Assembly (NCBI GenBank): GCA_030017685.1
Contig: JASEHH010000008.1
Location: 1 to 64,000 of the forward strand
Length of the DNA: 64,000 bases
Source: Thermodesulfobacteriota bacterium
GTDB taxonomy: Bacteria > Desulfobacterota > BSN033 > UBA1163
Direction: 5' to 3'
A program made the position numbers and the translations under genes. The notes beneath the pieces were generated by a model. It was not told where the DNA came from, did no database searches, and was given only the letters and a program-made list of their open reading frames with translations. Of the stretch, positions 1 to 8,608 are shown piece by piece (position 1 is the first letter of the stretch; every line of letters begins with the position of its first letter).

Positions 1-82
1 TTATATCAAAACTCCCCCTCATAAGTCAATAATTAAGTTAGCGCTTATGCCCCCTGGGGGAGAGGGATGGGGTGAGGGGGGA

Positions 83-1564
83 TTATCTCTCCATTCGAAG
101 AAGAGGGAAGAAGATGACATCGCGGATAGAGGGTGAATCGGTCAGAAGCATGACCCACCGATCGATCCCGATTCCCTCGCCCGCGGTGGGCGGCATTCCG
201 AATTCGAGGGCGAGGAGAAAATCCTCGTCAAAGAAAAGAAAGGAATCCCCTTCCTCTGTTTTCTCCTTCAACTGCTGGAGGAAACGCTCTCTTTGATCCA
301 GGGGATCATTGATCTCCGAGAAGCCATTGGCGATCTCCCGGCCCGCAATAAAAAGTTCAAAACGGTCCACCACCTCGGGGTCCTCTTCATTCCGCCGGGA
401 GAGTGGGGAAACCTCGGTCGGATAATGGGTGATGAAGGTGGGTTCAAGGAGATTGGGTTCCACCCGTTCTTTGAAGAGATCGGCCAGAACCCTTCCGTGG
501 GAGGTCCCCTTTTTCAGTTCAAGACCGAGCCCCCTGGAGATTTCAATGGCTTTTAAGGGGTCCTTCAAAATAACCGGATCGAGCTTCCCTATCTCGAGGA
601 GGGAATCCTTGAAGCGTATTCTCCTCCAGGGCGGGGTAAAATGGATCTCTTTTCCCTGGCAGGGGAGACGGAGTCCACCATGAATTTCTTTGACCATTGA
701 GCAGAGGAGTTCCTCGGTCATCTCCATCATTTCCATATAGGTGGCGTAACTCTGGTAGAATTCAAGCATGGTGAATTCCGGATTATGAAGCGTGGAGATT
801 CCTTCGTTGCGGAAACTCCGGTTGATCTCAAAAATCCTCTCGAACCCGCCGATCACGAGCCGTTTAAGGTAGAGCTCCGGAGCGACCCTGAGAAAGAGTT
901 CCATGTCGAGGGCGTTGTGATGCGTCCCGAAAGGTTTGGCTGTTGCTCCTCCGGGAATGGGGTGGAGCATGGGAGTTTCGACCTCACAGAAGCCCTTGCC
1001 GTTAAAGAACTCACGGATCCTCTGGATGACAAGGGCGCGCGTGAGGAAGACCTCTTTAACCTTCGGGTTGGCGATCAGGTCGAGGTAGCGCTGGCGATAC
1101 CGAATCTCAATATCAGTAAGGCCATGCCACTTCTCCGGAAGGGGACGAAGCGACTTTCCGAGAAGACGGAACTTCTGAACCTGAAGGGTCAGCTCTCCTG
1201 TCTTCGTCCGGAAAACTTTTCCTTCCAATCCGATAAAATCTCCGATATCGAATTTTTTAAAGAACTGGAAGGGTTCTTCCCCGACGATCTCTTTCTGAAA
1301 GTAAACCTGTATCTTTCCATTCCGGTCCTTAACCTGAATAAAACTGGCCTTGCCGAAATTCCGGATGGCTACGATCCTTCCTGCGAGGCAGAAGGTCTCC
1401 GAGATTGATTTGAGTTCCTCATCCGACATGGGGCCATAGGTCTTCAGGATGTCTCCGGAGGTATGGGTCACCTTGAAATCGTTAGGATAAGGGTTGACCC
1501 CTTCCTTCCTCAATGCCTCCAGTTTTCGTACCCTCTGCTGGACCAGTTCATTCGTCTCATCCAT
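83..1564 (-). CDS. lysS: Lysyl-tRNA synthetase, class II
   Basis: 493 aa ORF with class II LysRS motifs (RYRQRYLDLIANP, FLRVAPELYLKRLVIGGFERIFEINRSFRNEG, GIGIDRWVMLLTDSPSIRDVIFFPLLR). Confidence 0.97.
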   Translation of the reverse strand: MDETNELVQQRVRKLEALRKEGVNPYPNDFKVTHTSGDILKTYGPMSDEELKSISETFCLAGRIVAIRNFGKASFIQVKDRNGKIQVYFQKEIVGEEPFQFFKKFDIGDFIGLEGKVFRTKTGELTLQVQKFRLLGKSLRPLPEKWHGLTDIEIRYRQRYLDLIANPKVKEVFLTRALVIQRIREFFNGKGFCEVETPMLHPIPGGATAKPFGTHHNALDMELFLRVAPELYLKRLVIGGFERIFEINRSFRNEGISTLHNPEFTMLEFYQSYATYMEMMEMTEELLCSMVKEIHGGLRLPCQGKEIHFTPPWRRIRFKDSLLEIGKLDPVILKDPLKAIEISRGLGLELKKGTSHGRVLADLFKERVEPNLLEPTFITHYPTEVSPLSRRNEEDPEVVDRFELFIAGREIANGFSEINDPLDQRERFLQQLKEKTEEGDSFLFFDEDFLLALEFGMPPTAGEGIGIDRWVMLLTDSPSIRDVIFFPLLRMER

Positions 1565-1684
1565 CTCTATCTACCGCATTCTCCTGATTAAAAATAAATG
1601 TAAGATTAAAGGGTTATCCCACTCATTTCAAGATTTCCTAAACTAACCCATTTTCCCATCTCCGTCAAGTAACGGGGTCTTAAC

Positions 1685-2692
1685 GGGGTCAGGCCTGCAA
1701 TGTTGCAATTTAGCGAACCTCTTCCAATAATTCGGCCATCAAATGGGCCAATTTTCTATCATTATTTGACAAAATCTGTATGCGTTTTGCTGCTGAACTT
1801 AGGGTAGTAGCATCCCGTTTGATCAGTTTGCTCAACTCTGATAGAGTTGAATTTCCAGACTCCAAAACTAACCAAGCTAATATTCCTCGAATCTTAGATA
1901 ATTTATGGTCTTTGCCAAGAGCTGACAGATCCTTTTCTTTTATAGCAAAGCGATTGCATACTTTCAAAACGATCTCGTTGAGGTCTTTATTCTGTTTCAA
2001 TCTCATACGATGATTTCCCAAAACTTTATCGATAAACTTATCATCCCCAAGAATACGATGGTCAATATTAGAACCACTGCAATATTCCTGCTGGCGTCCA
2101 ATTCCTATTCCATCGTTAATGAATTTCTCGTATGCTTTTCGGGCGTGGTCAAGTCGCTGTGAAAACTGCGATAATACCCAATCGGTGGTAAGCCATGATG
2201 TTTTTTCTATCCCAAGATAGGTACGGTGTCCACTCCACAAATAACTCTTCGGTTCTTTAACGATACCAGAGCGGACTGGATTAAGATGGATATAACGTAT
2301 AAGTTCCAGCAAATAAGAGTCTGCATCGACCAAGATCGCCTTATAACGTCCCTGGAAAAGGTGACCTGTCCGACCCTGCCGTCTATTTATCCAACGTGTA
2401 AAGCGAAAACAAACATTTTGAAATATACGGGAGAGGGGAATATCCTCTACTTGAACGGCTAAATGGATATGGTTTTTCATCAAGCAGAATGCATGGATAC
2501 GATGCTTATATTGTTCAACCCCTTCCTGGAGTAGAGAATAGAAATGGTAGCGATCCTTGTCATTGAAAAACACAGATTGTCCTGCATTACCGCGTAATAT
2601 GACGTGATATAATGCCGATGGATAATGGACTCGTGGTTTTCGTGCCATGGCCAATATTACATTTAAAATTCCATTATTGCAAGCCTGACCCC
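1685..2692. mobile_element. RAYT (REP-associated tyrosine transposase) element bounded by inverted ends GGGGTCAGGC[C/T]TGCAAT
   Basis: GGGGTCAGGCCTGCAAT at 1685-1701 and its near-perfect inverse ATTGCAAGCCTGACCCC at 2676-2692 flank the transposase ORF. Confidence 0.8.
1710..2654 (-). CDS. REP-associated tyrosine (Y1/HUH) transposase
   Basis: 314 aa; MARKPRVHYPSALYHVILRGNAGQSVFFNDKDR...HAFCLMKNHIHLAVQ (HUH motif) ...RYIHLNPVRSGIV. Confidence 0.95.
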   Translation of the reverse strand: MAMARKPRVHYPSALYHVILRGNAGQSVFFNDKDRYHFYSLLQEGVEQYKHRIHAFCLMKNHIHLAVQVEDIPLSRIFQNVCFRFTRWINRRQGRTGHLFQGRYKAILVDADSYLLELIRYIHLNPVRSGIVKEPKSYLWSGHRTYLGIEKTSWLTTDWVLSQFSQRLDHARKAYEKFINDGIGIGRQQEYCSGSNIDHRILGDDKFIDKVLGNHRMRLKQNKDLNEIVLKVCNRFAIKEKDLSALGKDHKLSKIRGILAWLVLESGNSTLSELSKLIKRDATTLSSAAKRIQILSNNDRKLAHLMAELLEEVR

Positions 2693-4020
2693 ATTGTCAT
2701 TTGGATCGTACCAATGAGATCATAGGGTAGGGCCTGGGTGATCAGGGCCTCCACCCAATCGCCGGGTCGGGCCTTGCCTTTCAGAAAGACACAACCATCG
2801 ATCTCAGGGGCCTGGGTTTGAATTCTTCCTCTCAAAGCGGTTCTCTGGAGATCCGATCCCTCGACCAGGACCTCTGTTTTTCGTCCCACCATCCTTCGAT
2901 ATTTTTTAAGCGAAATTTTCTTTTGAACCTCCATCAGGATTCTCAACCGCTCTTCTTTCACATCCTCAGGGACTGGATTGGAAAGCCTAAAGGCTGGCGT
3001 TCCCTCTTCAGGGGAGTATTGAAAGACTCCGAGGTGATCGAACTGAACCTCTTCGACGAAATGGAGTAGGGCTTTGAACTGACTTTCATCCTCTCCTGGA
3101 AATCCGACGATGAGGGAGGTTCGAAGAGCGATTCCAGGAACAGAGGTTCGAATCTTCTGAATGAGGTCCCGAATCTCTTGGCCTTTCGATCGCCGGCCCA
3201 TCCGCCTGAGGATCTCATCATCGATGTGCTGGATGGGGAGATCGAGGTAAGGGCAGATCTTCTCTTCCCGTCCGATGAGTTCGAGAAGGCTCTCCGTGAA
3301 GCGGGCTGGCTTCGGGTAGGCGTAGAGGATCCGGATCCAACGAAACCCCTCCACCCTGATCAACCCCTTGAGAAGTCTTTCCAGGGAGGTTCCATCCCGA
3401 AGGTCTTTTCCGTAGGCGGTCGTATCCTGTGCGATCAGGATCAACTCCTTGACACCCTGATCCGCCAGCCTCTCCGCCTCTTTCAGGATGGAACGAATCG
3501 TTCTGCTCCGGTAGGGGCCCCTGATTTTTGGCACCGTGCAGAAGGTGCAGGTTCTGGAGCAGCCTTCTGCGATCTTCAGATAAGCGGTAGATGGAGGAGT
3601 GGAGAGGATCCGGGGCGTCTGGTCGTTATAGAGAAAGGCCTGCCCGGAGAGAAAGCTCTTTCTCTTTCCTCCCTGTGAGATGAGCTGTGGAATCTTTTGA
3701 AAGGATCCTGTGCCGACAAAGAGGTCCACCTCCGGCAACCCCTTCTCCAGAATCCTGCCGTAGCGCTGGGGAAGGCAACCGGAGACGATGAGGAGACGAC
3801 AGCACCCCTCTCTCTTATAAGGAATAAGCTGAAGGATGGTCTCAATCGCTTCCTGAGCGGCATCCTTAATAAAGGAGCAGGTATTGACGATGATGATATC
3901 ACCCCTTGAAGGATCGGTGGTGAGAGGATGCCCCTCTTTTGAGAGGAGGCCAAGGATCACTTCGGAATCAACCAGATTCTTCGGGCAGCCCAGACTGACC
4001 AGACAGACGGTCTCTTTCAT
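2674..4020 (-). CDS. rimO: Ribosomal protein uS12 methylthiotransferase RimO
   Basis: 448 aa; MKETVCLVSLGCPKNLVDSEVILG, radical SAM CSRTCTFCTVPKIRGPYRSR, C-terminal TRAM-like region. Confidence 0.95.
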   Translation of the reverse strand: MKETVCLVSLGCPKNLVDSEVILGLLSKEGHPLTTDPSRGDIIIVNTCSFIKDAAQEAIETILQLIPYKREGCCRLLIVSGCLPQRYGRILEKGLPEVDLFVGTGSFQKIPQLISQGGKRKSFLSGQAFLYNDQTPRILSTPPSTAYLKIAEGCSRTCTFCTVPKIRGPYRSRTIRSILKEAERLADQGVKELILIAQDTTAYGKDLRDGTSLERLLKGLIRVEGFRWIRILYAYPKPARFTESLLELIGREEKICPYLDLPIQHIDDEILRRMGRRSKGQEIRDLIQKIRTSVPGIALRTSLIVGFPGEDESQFKALLHFVEEVQFDHLGVFQYSPEEGTPAFRLSNPVPEDVKEERLRILMEVQKKISLKKYRRMVGRKTEVLVEGSDLQRTALRGRIQTQAPEIDGCVFLKGKARPGDWVEALITQALPYDLIGTIQMTMGSGLQ

Positions 4021-4141
4021 GGCCTTTCATTATACCTTACAGATGTCCAATGTCCAATCGTCCCATTTAATCAATCCTTGTTTTGTCCTTTGAAAAGTTG
4101 CAGAATTTATGATAACGAATGATTCGTTCAGGAGATTTTCA

Positions 4142-6157
4142 ATGGGACTCCTTCAGAAACAGTATGAATCTTTAAGAAAGAAGATCAAAAAATCCGAACT
4201 GGAGAATCAGAGGCGGGCCTTCAGGGAGACCCGGACCCGCCAGAAGCAGAATCTCCATCTCTTCGACGATTTTGAAAAGGTGAAGGAAGAGGTGAAACGG
4301 ATTCGCTCTCAATCCCTGGAAAACCTGGATCTCCTTGAGGAGGCGATCACCCATCTCGAGAAGAACCAATTTAAGGTCTTTCGAGCGAAAGATTGTGAAG
4401 AGGCCCACGCCATCTTCCTGAAAGAGATCGGAGAGGAGAGGCTCGTTGTCAAATCGAAATCCAACCTCTCCAAAGAGATCGGGCTTACCCCCTTTCTCAC
4501 CGGACACGGGATCGAGGTCATTGAGACCGATATCGGCGACCGAATCATTCAGCTTGCAGGTGGACGGCCCTCCCATTATACCGGGCCGATTGTCCACCTC
4601 TCCCGGTATGAAGTGGCGGAAATCCTCTCTGGACATTTGAAGAGGAAGGTTCCTCCTGTTCCGGAAGAGGAGATGCAGGCAGTCAGGGAGGATATCGAAT
4701 CTTATCTCCAGAGGGCAAAGGTGGGGATCACGGGCACCAATGCGATCGCCGCAAGAGAAGGGGCAATCCTGATCATTCACAATGAAGGAAATGTGACAAG
4801 GGTTCGGACGAGATCGAAGCATCTCATCATCACCTCCATCGATAAGGTCTATCCGGATATGAACGATGCCATCCGCATGGCAAAGCTTGAGACCTATCTG
4901 GCCACAGGTTCTATCTTCCCTTCTTTCATCGACATCATCGGAGGAAGGTCCAAATCTTCGGATGTGGAGAAGATCCCTTTTTACGGAATGCATGAGCCGA
5001 ATGAACTGGTGATCATCCTCCTCGATCATGGAAGGAGCGGGATTCTAAAGGAGGCGGAAGACTTCTCCGACCTCCTCTACTGCATCGGATGCGGCAACTG
5101 CCTTCTCGATTGCCCCACCTATAATGCCATCGGCCCCTCCTTCGGGACAGATGGCATGTTAGGCGGAAGGGGAGTGGCCCTCTCCTCACTGATCCATGGC
5201 ATGAGAGAAGGGGTTGAGGATGGCCTCTTTCTCTGCACCACCTGCGGTCTCTGCGGAGAGGTCTGTCCGGTCGGGATCGATGCGGGAAAGAGGCTCAAGG
5301 ACCTGAGGCGATTGAGTTTAAGGAGTCCAGAGGTCTCCTCTGAACTCGATGAAGTGACTCAGCTTCAATCCACGATCGATCGGTTCGGAACGCCCTATGG
5401 CGAGATGGAACGGACCTCATTTCCGTCCCTCAAGAAGAAAGGTCCTGTCGTCCTATATATCGGCTGTGTGGGATTGACGACAGAGGTGGAATCTGCAGTG
5501 AGAATGATTGAACTTCTACAGCGATTGGGCGTCGATTTCACAGTGATCGATGAGGTCTGCTGTGAGGCTGTGAAGGGGGATACGGGATCGAGCCCCAATT
5601 CGGAGCGAATCAAACAAAACATTGAGAGAATAAAAGAAGCCGGCGGCCGCGAGGTTCTCTTCCTCTGCCCCACCTGTCTTAAGACTTTCTTAGAATATGA
5701 CGAAAAACATCCCACCGGAATCACCTTTGAAACACTGCTTTCCTATCTTCGGAAACATTTTTCCTTTATCTCATCGGAGGAAAATCCAGCCACGATCACC
5801 TATCACGATCCCTGCCACCTCGGAAGAGGGCTTGGCTCCTTTGATGGAGCGAGAGAACTGTTAAAAGGCATTGGGGCCAAGTTCGTTGAGATGGAGCATC
5901 ATCACCGGGAATCGCTCTGCTGCGGAGCCGGAGGAGGGGTGAAAGGGTTTTACCCGAAATTCTCAAGAGACATTGCGCGAAGAAGGGTGAAAGAGGCAGA
6001 GGAGGTAAAGGCAGAAACCTTGCTGACTGACTGTCTCTCCTGCAGACATAACCTGAGACAGGGTGTGCCGTTTGACGGGAAGATGAGAGTGATGACGACT
6101 CCGGAATATCTTCTGGAGAGAATCGAGGCTGAAAAAGTTAAGTCCTCACGAAAATAG
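4142..6157 (+). CDS. LUD-domain iron-sulfur protein (LutB/LldF-like fused to a C-terminal CCG-type cysteine-rich domain)
   Basis: VGITGTNAIAAREGAILIIHNEGN (LUD), CIGCGNCLLDCPTY and CTTCGLCGEVCPVGID (2x4Fe-4S), CCEAVKGD...CCGAGGG. ATG at 4142 follows AGGAG; ORF track opens at 4109. Confidence 0.85.
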   Translation: MGLLQKQYESLRKKIKKSELENQRRAFRETRTRQKQNLHLFDDFEKVKEEVKRIRSQSLENLDLLEEAITHLEKNQFKVFRAKDCEEAHAIFLKEIGEERLVVKSKSNLSKEIGLTPFLTGHGIEVIETDIGDRIIQLAGGRPSHYTGPIVHLSRYEVAEILSGHLKRKVPPVPEEEMQAVREDIESYLQRAKVGITGTNAIAAREGAILIIHNEGNVTRVRTRSKHLIITSIDKVYPDMNDAIRMAKLETYLATGSIFPSFIDIIGGRSKSSDVEKIPFYGMHEPNELVIILLDHGRSGILKEAEDFSDLLYCIGCGNCLLDCPTYNAIGPSFGTDGMLGGRGVALSSLIHGMREGVEDGLFLCTTCGLCGEVCPVGIDAGKRLKDLRRLSLRSPEVSSELDEVTQLQSTIDRFGTPYGEMERTSFPSLKKKGPVVLYIGCVGLTTEVESAVRMIELLQRLGVDFTVIDEVCCEAVKGDTGSSPNSERIKQNIERIKEAGGREVLFLCPTCLKTFLEYDEKHPTGITFETLLSYLRKHFSFISSEENPATITYHDPCHLGRGLGSFDGARELLKGIGAKFVEMEHHHRESLCCGAGGGVKGFYPKFSRDIARRRVKEAEEVKAETLLTDCLSCRHNLRQGVPFDGKMRVMTTPEYLLERIEAEKVKSSRK

Positions 6158-6165
6158 GTCCATCC

Positions 6166-7410
6166 ATGGAAAAGGGGATCGCCCCCTTTTTAAAGAGGAT
6201 AGAGAGATTGGGCTGGGATTTTGATGTCATTGTGGTGGGTGCGGGGCCGGGAGGATCGACTGCGGCTCGTTTCTGCGCCCGGTACGGATTGAAGACACTC
6301 TTGATCGAGAAGGAGAGGTTCCCCAGGTACAAGCCCTGCGGAGGATGCCTCTCGCTCAAGACCATTCATCTACTGAATTTCGATCTCACTCCTGTCATCG
6401 AGAATACCATCCTGGGAGCAAAATTCAGTTACTGCCTCAAAGAGCCTTTCCACATTGAGTTGAGAGAGCCGATCGCCTTTCTGGTGATGAGAGACCGCTT
6501 CGATCAGTTTTTGAAGGAGAAGGCGTTAGAAGAAGGGGCGGAGATACTGGAGGGAGAAAAGGTTGTAAAAGTTCAGGAGAAGGGAAAAGGGATCGAGGTT
6601 GAGCTGGCCGGCGGAGAGAAATTCCATTCACACTATCTCATCGGCGCGGACGGCGCTGAAAGTATTGTCGCAAGATCCATCTCTTTGTCTCCGCATGGAA
6701 ATGATGGAAACGGAATTGCCATCCAGAGTGAGATTCCATTCGACTCTTCCATCCCTTTCCCTGAAAAGGAACTTCATTTTATCCATTTGGATTTCGGCGG
6801 AATCCCCAACGGCTATAGCTGGGTTTTTCCTAAAAAGGATTGGCTCTCGATCGGAATCGGCGGGATGTTCAGGGAGACGAAAAAGATGAATCCCCGCCGG
6901 TACCTGGATCATTTTCTTAAGGGTTTGACCTATGTCCCGGAGGGAAAGACGGAAATAATGAGAGGCCACCTTCTCCCCTCTTTTTATGATGAATGGCAGA
7001 AAGTTTCACAGGGAAGGATCCTTCTTGTGGGAGATGCCGCCCATTTAATGGATCCTCTGCAAGGAGAGGGGATCTACTATGCGGTCCGAAGCGGGATGCT
7101 GGCCGCGGAGGCTATCATCGAATCAAAGGAGAAAGGAATTTCCCCATCCGATCTCTATCAGAAAACAATCCGTCTTCACATCTCTGAAAATCTGAAATGG
7201 GCTCTCTCTTTTTCCAGATTCATTTTCAGGTTTCCGAAGCTTGCCTACCAGACTCTGAGGCACTACCCCGAATTAAGTAGCCTCTACCTTCAGGTCCTGG
7301 AGGGAAGAGAGACCTATCAGGGATTTGTGTCAGGGGTCAAGGGGCGAATCAGGGATTTCATGAAGGGAAGGCTGAGTGAGAAGATCAGAAGGGCCATGGC
7401 AAAGGCATAA
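6166..7410 (+). CDS. Geranylgeranyl reductase family FAD-dependent oxidoreductase
   Basis: DVIVVGAGPGGSTAARFCARYGLKTLLIEKERFPRYKPCGGCLS and LLVGDAAHLMDPLQGEGIYYAVRSG. Confidence 0.9.
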   Translation: MEKGIAPFLKRIERLGWDFDVIVVGAGPGGSTAARFCARYGLKTLLIEKERFPRYKPCGGCLSLKTIHLLNFDLTPVIENTILGAKFSYCLKEPFHIELREPIAFLVMRDRFDQFLKEKALEEGAEILEGEKVVKVQEKGKGIEVELAGGEKFHSHYLIGADGAESIVARSISLSPHGNDGNGIAIQSEIPFDSSIPFPEKELHFIHLDFGGIPNGYSWVFPKKDWLSIGIGGMFRETKKMNPRRYLDHFLKGLTYVPEGKTEIMRGHLLPSFYDEWQKVSQGRILLVGDAAHLMDPLQGEGIYYAVRSGMLAAEAIIESKEKGISPSDLYQKTIRLHISENLKWALSFSRFIFRFPKLAYQTLRHYPELSSLYLQVLEGRETYQGFVSGVKGRIRDFMKGRLSEKIRRAMAKA

Positions 7411-8095
7411 AGATTTAAAAGCGAAGGTAAAAAGGCTCGCCCTCCTTCTGGAAAAAGGATACGGCGCCCCTCAGAGGGAGAGGGGAGCTAACCCTCTCGA
7501 TGTCCTCATCCAGACCATTCTCTCCCAGAATACGAATGACCTTAACCGGGATCGAGCCTATCAAAGGTTAAAAAGCCGGTTTCCCCTCTGGGAAGATGTC
7601 CTCAACGCAAAGACAGAAGAGGTCATTTCAGCCATCCGGCCCGGCGGCCTTGCCGGACAGAAGACCGGACGCATCCGGGAGATCCTCCGCTGGATTAAGA
7701 AGAGGGAAAAAAGATTGAGCCTCTCCTTTCTGAAGGGGATGGATTCGGAGGAGATCAAGAAGTTGATCGGAGGACTAAAGGGGATCGGTCCCAAAACAGT
7801 CCATTGCCTCCTTCTATTCGGCCTGGAAAGGGATGCCTTCCCGGTGGATACCCATATCCTCAGAATCGGAAAGCGTCTTGGTTTCATTCCGGAGAGGATG
7901 GAGGCAGTCAAAGCCCATCCCTGGATGGTTCCGCTCATTCCCAAAGGGAAATCCCTATCGCTTCACCTCAACCTCATACGGTTTGGAAGGGAAATCTGCA
8001 AAGCGAAAAACCCGAAATGTTGTAATTGTTTTCTTAATAAGGAATGCCTCTATTCCAGTCATTGGGTGACCGTGTCCGTGCCTCGTGCCCGTTAA
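7376..8095 (+). CDS. Endonuclease III-like DNA glycosylase
   Basis: HhH-GPD fold: LDVLIQTILSQNTNDLNRDRAY...LKGIGPKTVHCLLLFGLERDAFPVDTHILRIGKRLG and a C-terminal Cys cluster CKAKNPKCCNCFLNKEC; start uncertain. Confidence 0.85.
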   Translation: MRRSEGPWQRHKDLKAKVKRLALLLEKGYGAPQRERGANPLDVLIQTILSQNTNDLNRDRAYQRLKSRFPLWEDVLNAKTEEVISAIRPGGLAGQKTGRIREILRWIKKREKRLSLSFLKGMDSEEIKKLIGGLKGIGPKTVHCLLLFGLERDAFPVDTHILRIGKRLGFIPERMEAVKAHPWMVPLIPKGKSLSLHLNLIRFGREICKAKNPKCCNCFLNKECLYSSHWVTVSVPRAR

Positions 8096-8585
8096 AGAAT
8101 ATTCAAATGGCTTGTATAAAGGGGCTCATCACGAAACTTCTTCATATCACATCGAAGGTACTCCTGAACGGACGGCCCTGGCCTATTCCATCGGCATCTT
8201 CTTAGGATTCTCACCTTTTTTAGGCTTTCACGCCCTGGGAGGCATAGCCATCGCTTTTCTATTCAATCTCAATCGTGTGGCTGTGCTTGCAGGGGTTTGG
8301 ACCAATACCCCCTGGTGGATTGTTCCTTATTACATGATTGCCACCTGGCTTGGGATGTGGGTGGTTGGGTTTAAAATCAATAGCACAACCCTTCAGGAGA
8401 TATTCCAGTTAGGAATGAATCAGGGATTCATCAGTTCGGATTTCTGGAATCGGATTACCTCCCAATGGGGCCTGCTGCTCTCTTTTACAGTCGGCTCTCT
8501 CATTTTATCCATTCTTCTCGGATTGGTTGCCTATCCCCTTTCCCTGAAATGGATCCGGTTCTATCGGTCAAAAAAGGGAAAGTAG
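8085..8585 (+). CDS. DUF2062-family membrane protein (N terminus probably frameshifted)
   Basis: GTPERTALAYSIGIFLGFSPFLGFHALGGIAIAFLFNLNR typical of DUF2062; see finding at 8107-8160. Confidence 0.75.
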   Translation: MPVKEYSNGLYKGAHHETSSYHIEGTPERTALAYSIGIFLGFSPFLGFHALGGIAIAFLFNLNRVAVLAGVWTNTPWWIVPYYMIATWLGMWVVGFKINSTTLQEIFQLGMNQGFISSDFWNRITSQWGLLLSFTVGSLILSILLGLVAYPLSLKWIRFYRSKKGK

Positions 8586-8608
8586 GCCTCGTGCAATCAA
8601 CAGATTCC

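Noticed and set aside
4172-5029. Antisense ORF (285 aa) opposite the LUD-domain protein
   Set aside because: Lies entirely within a strong coding region on the other strand; no family signature.
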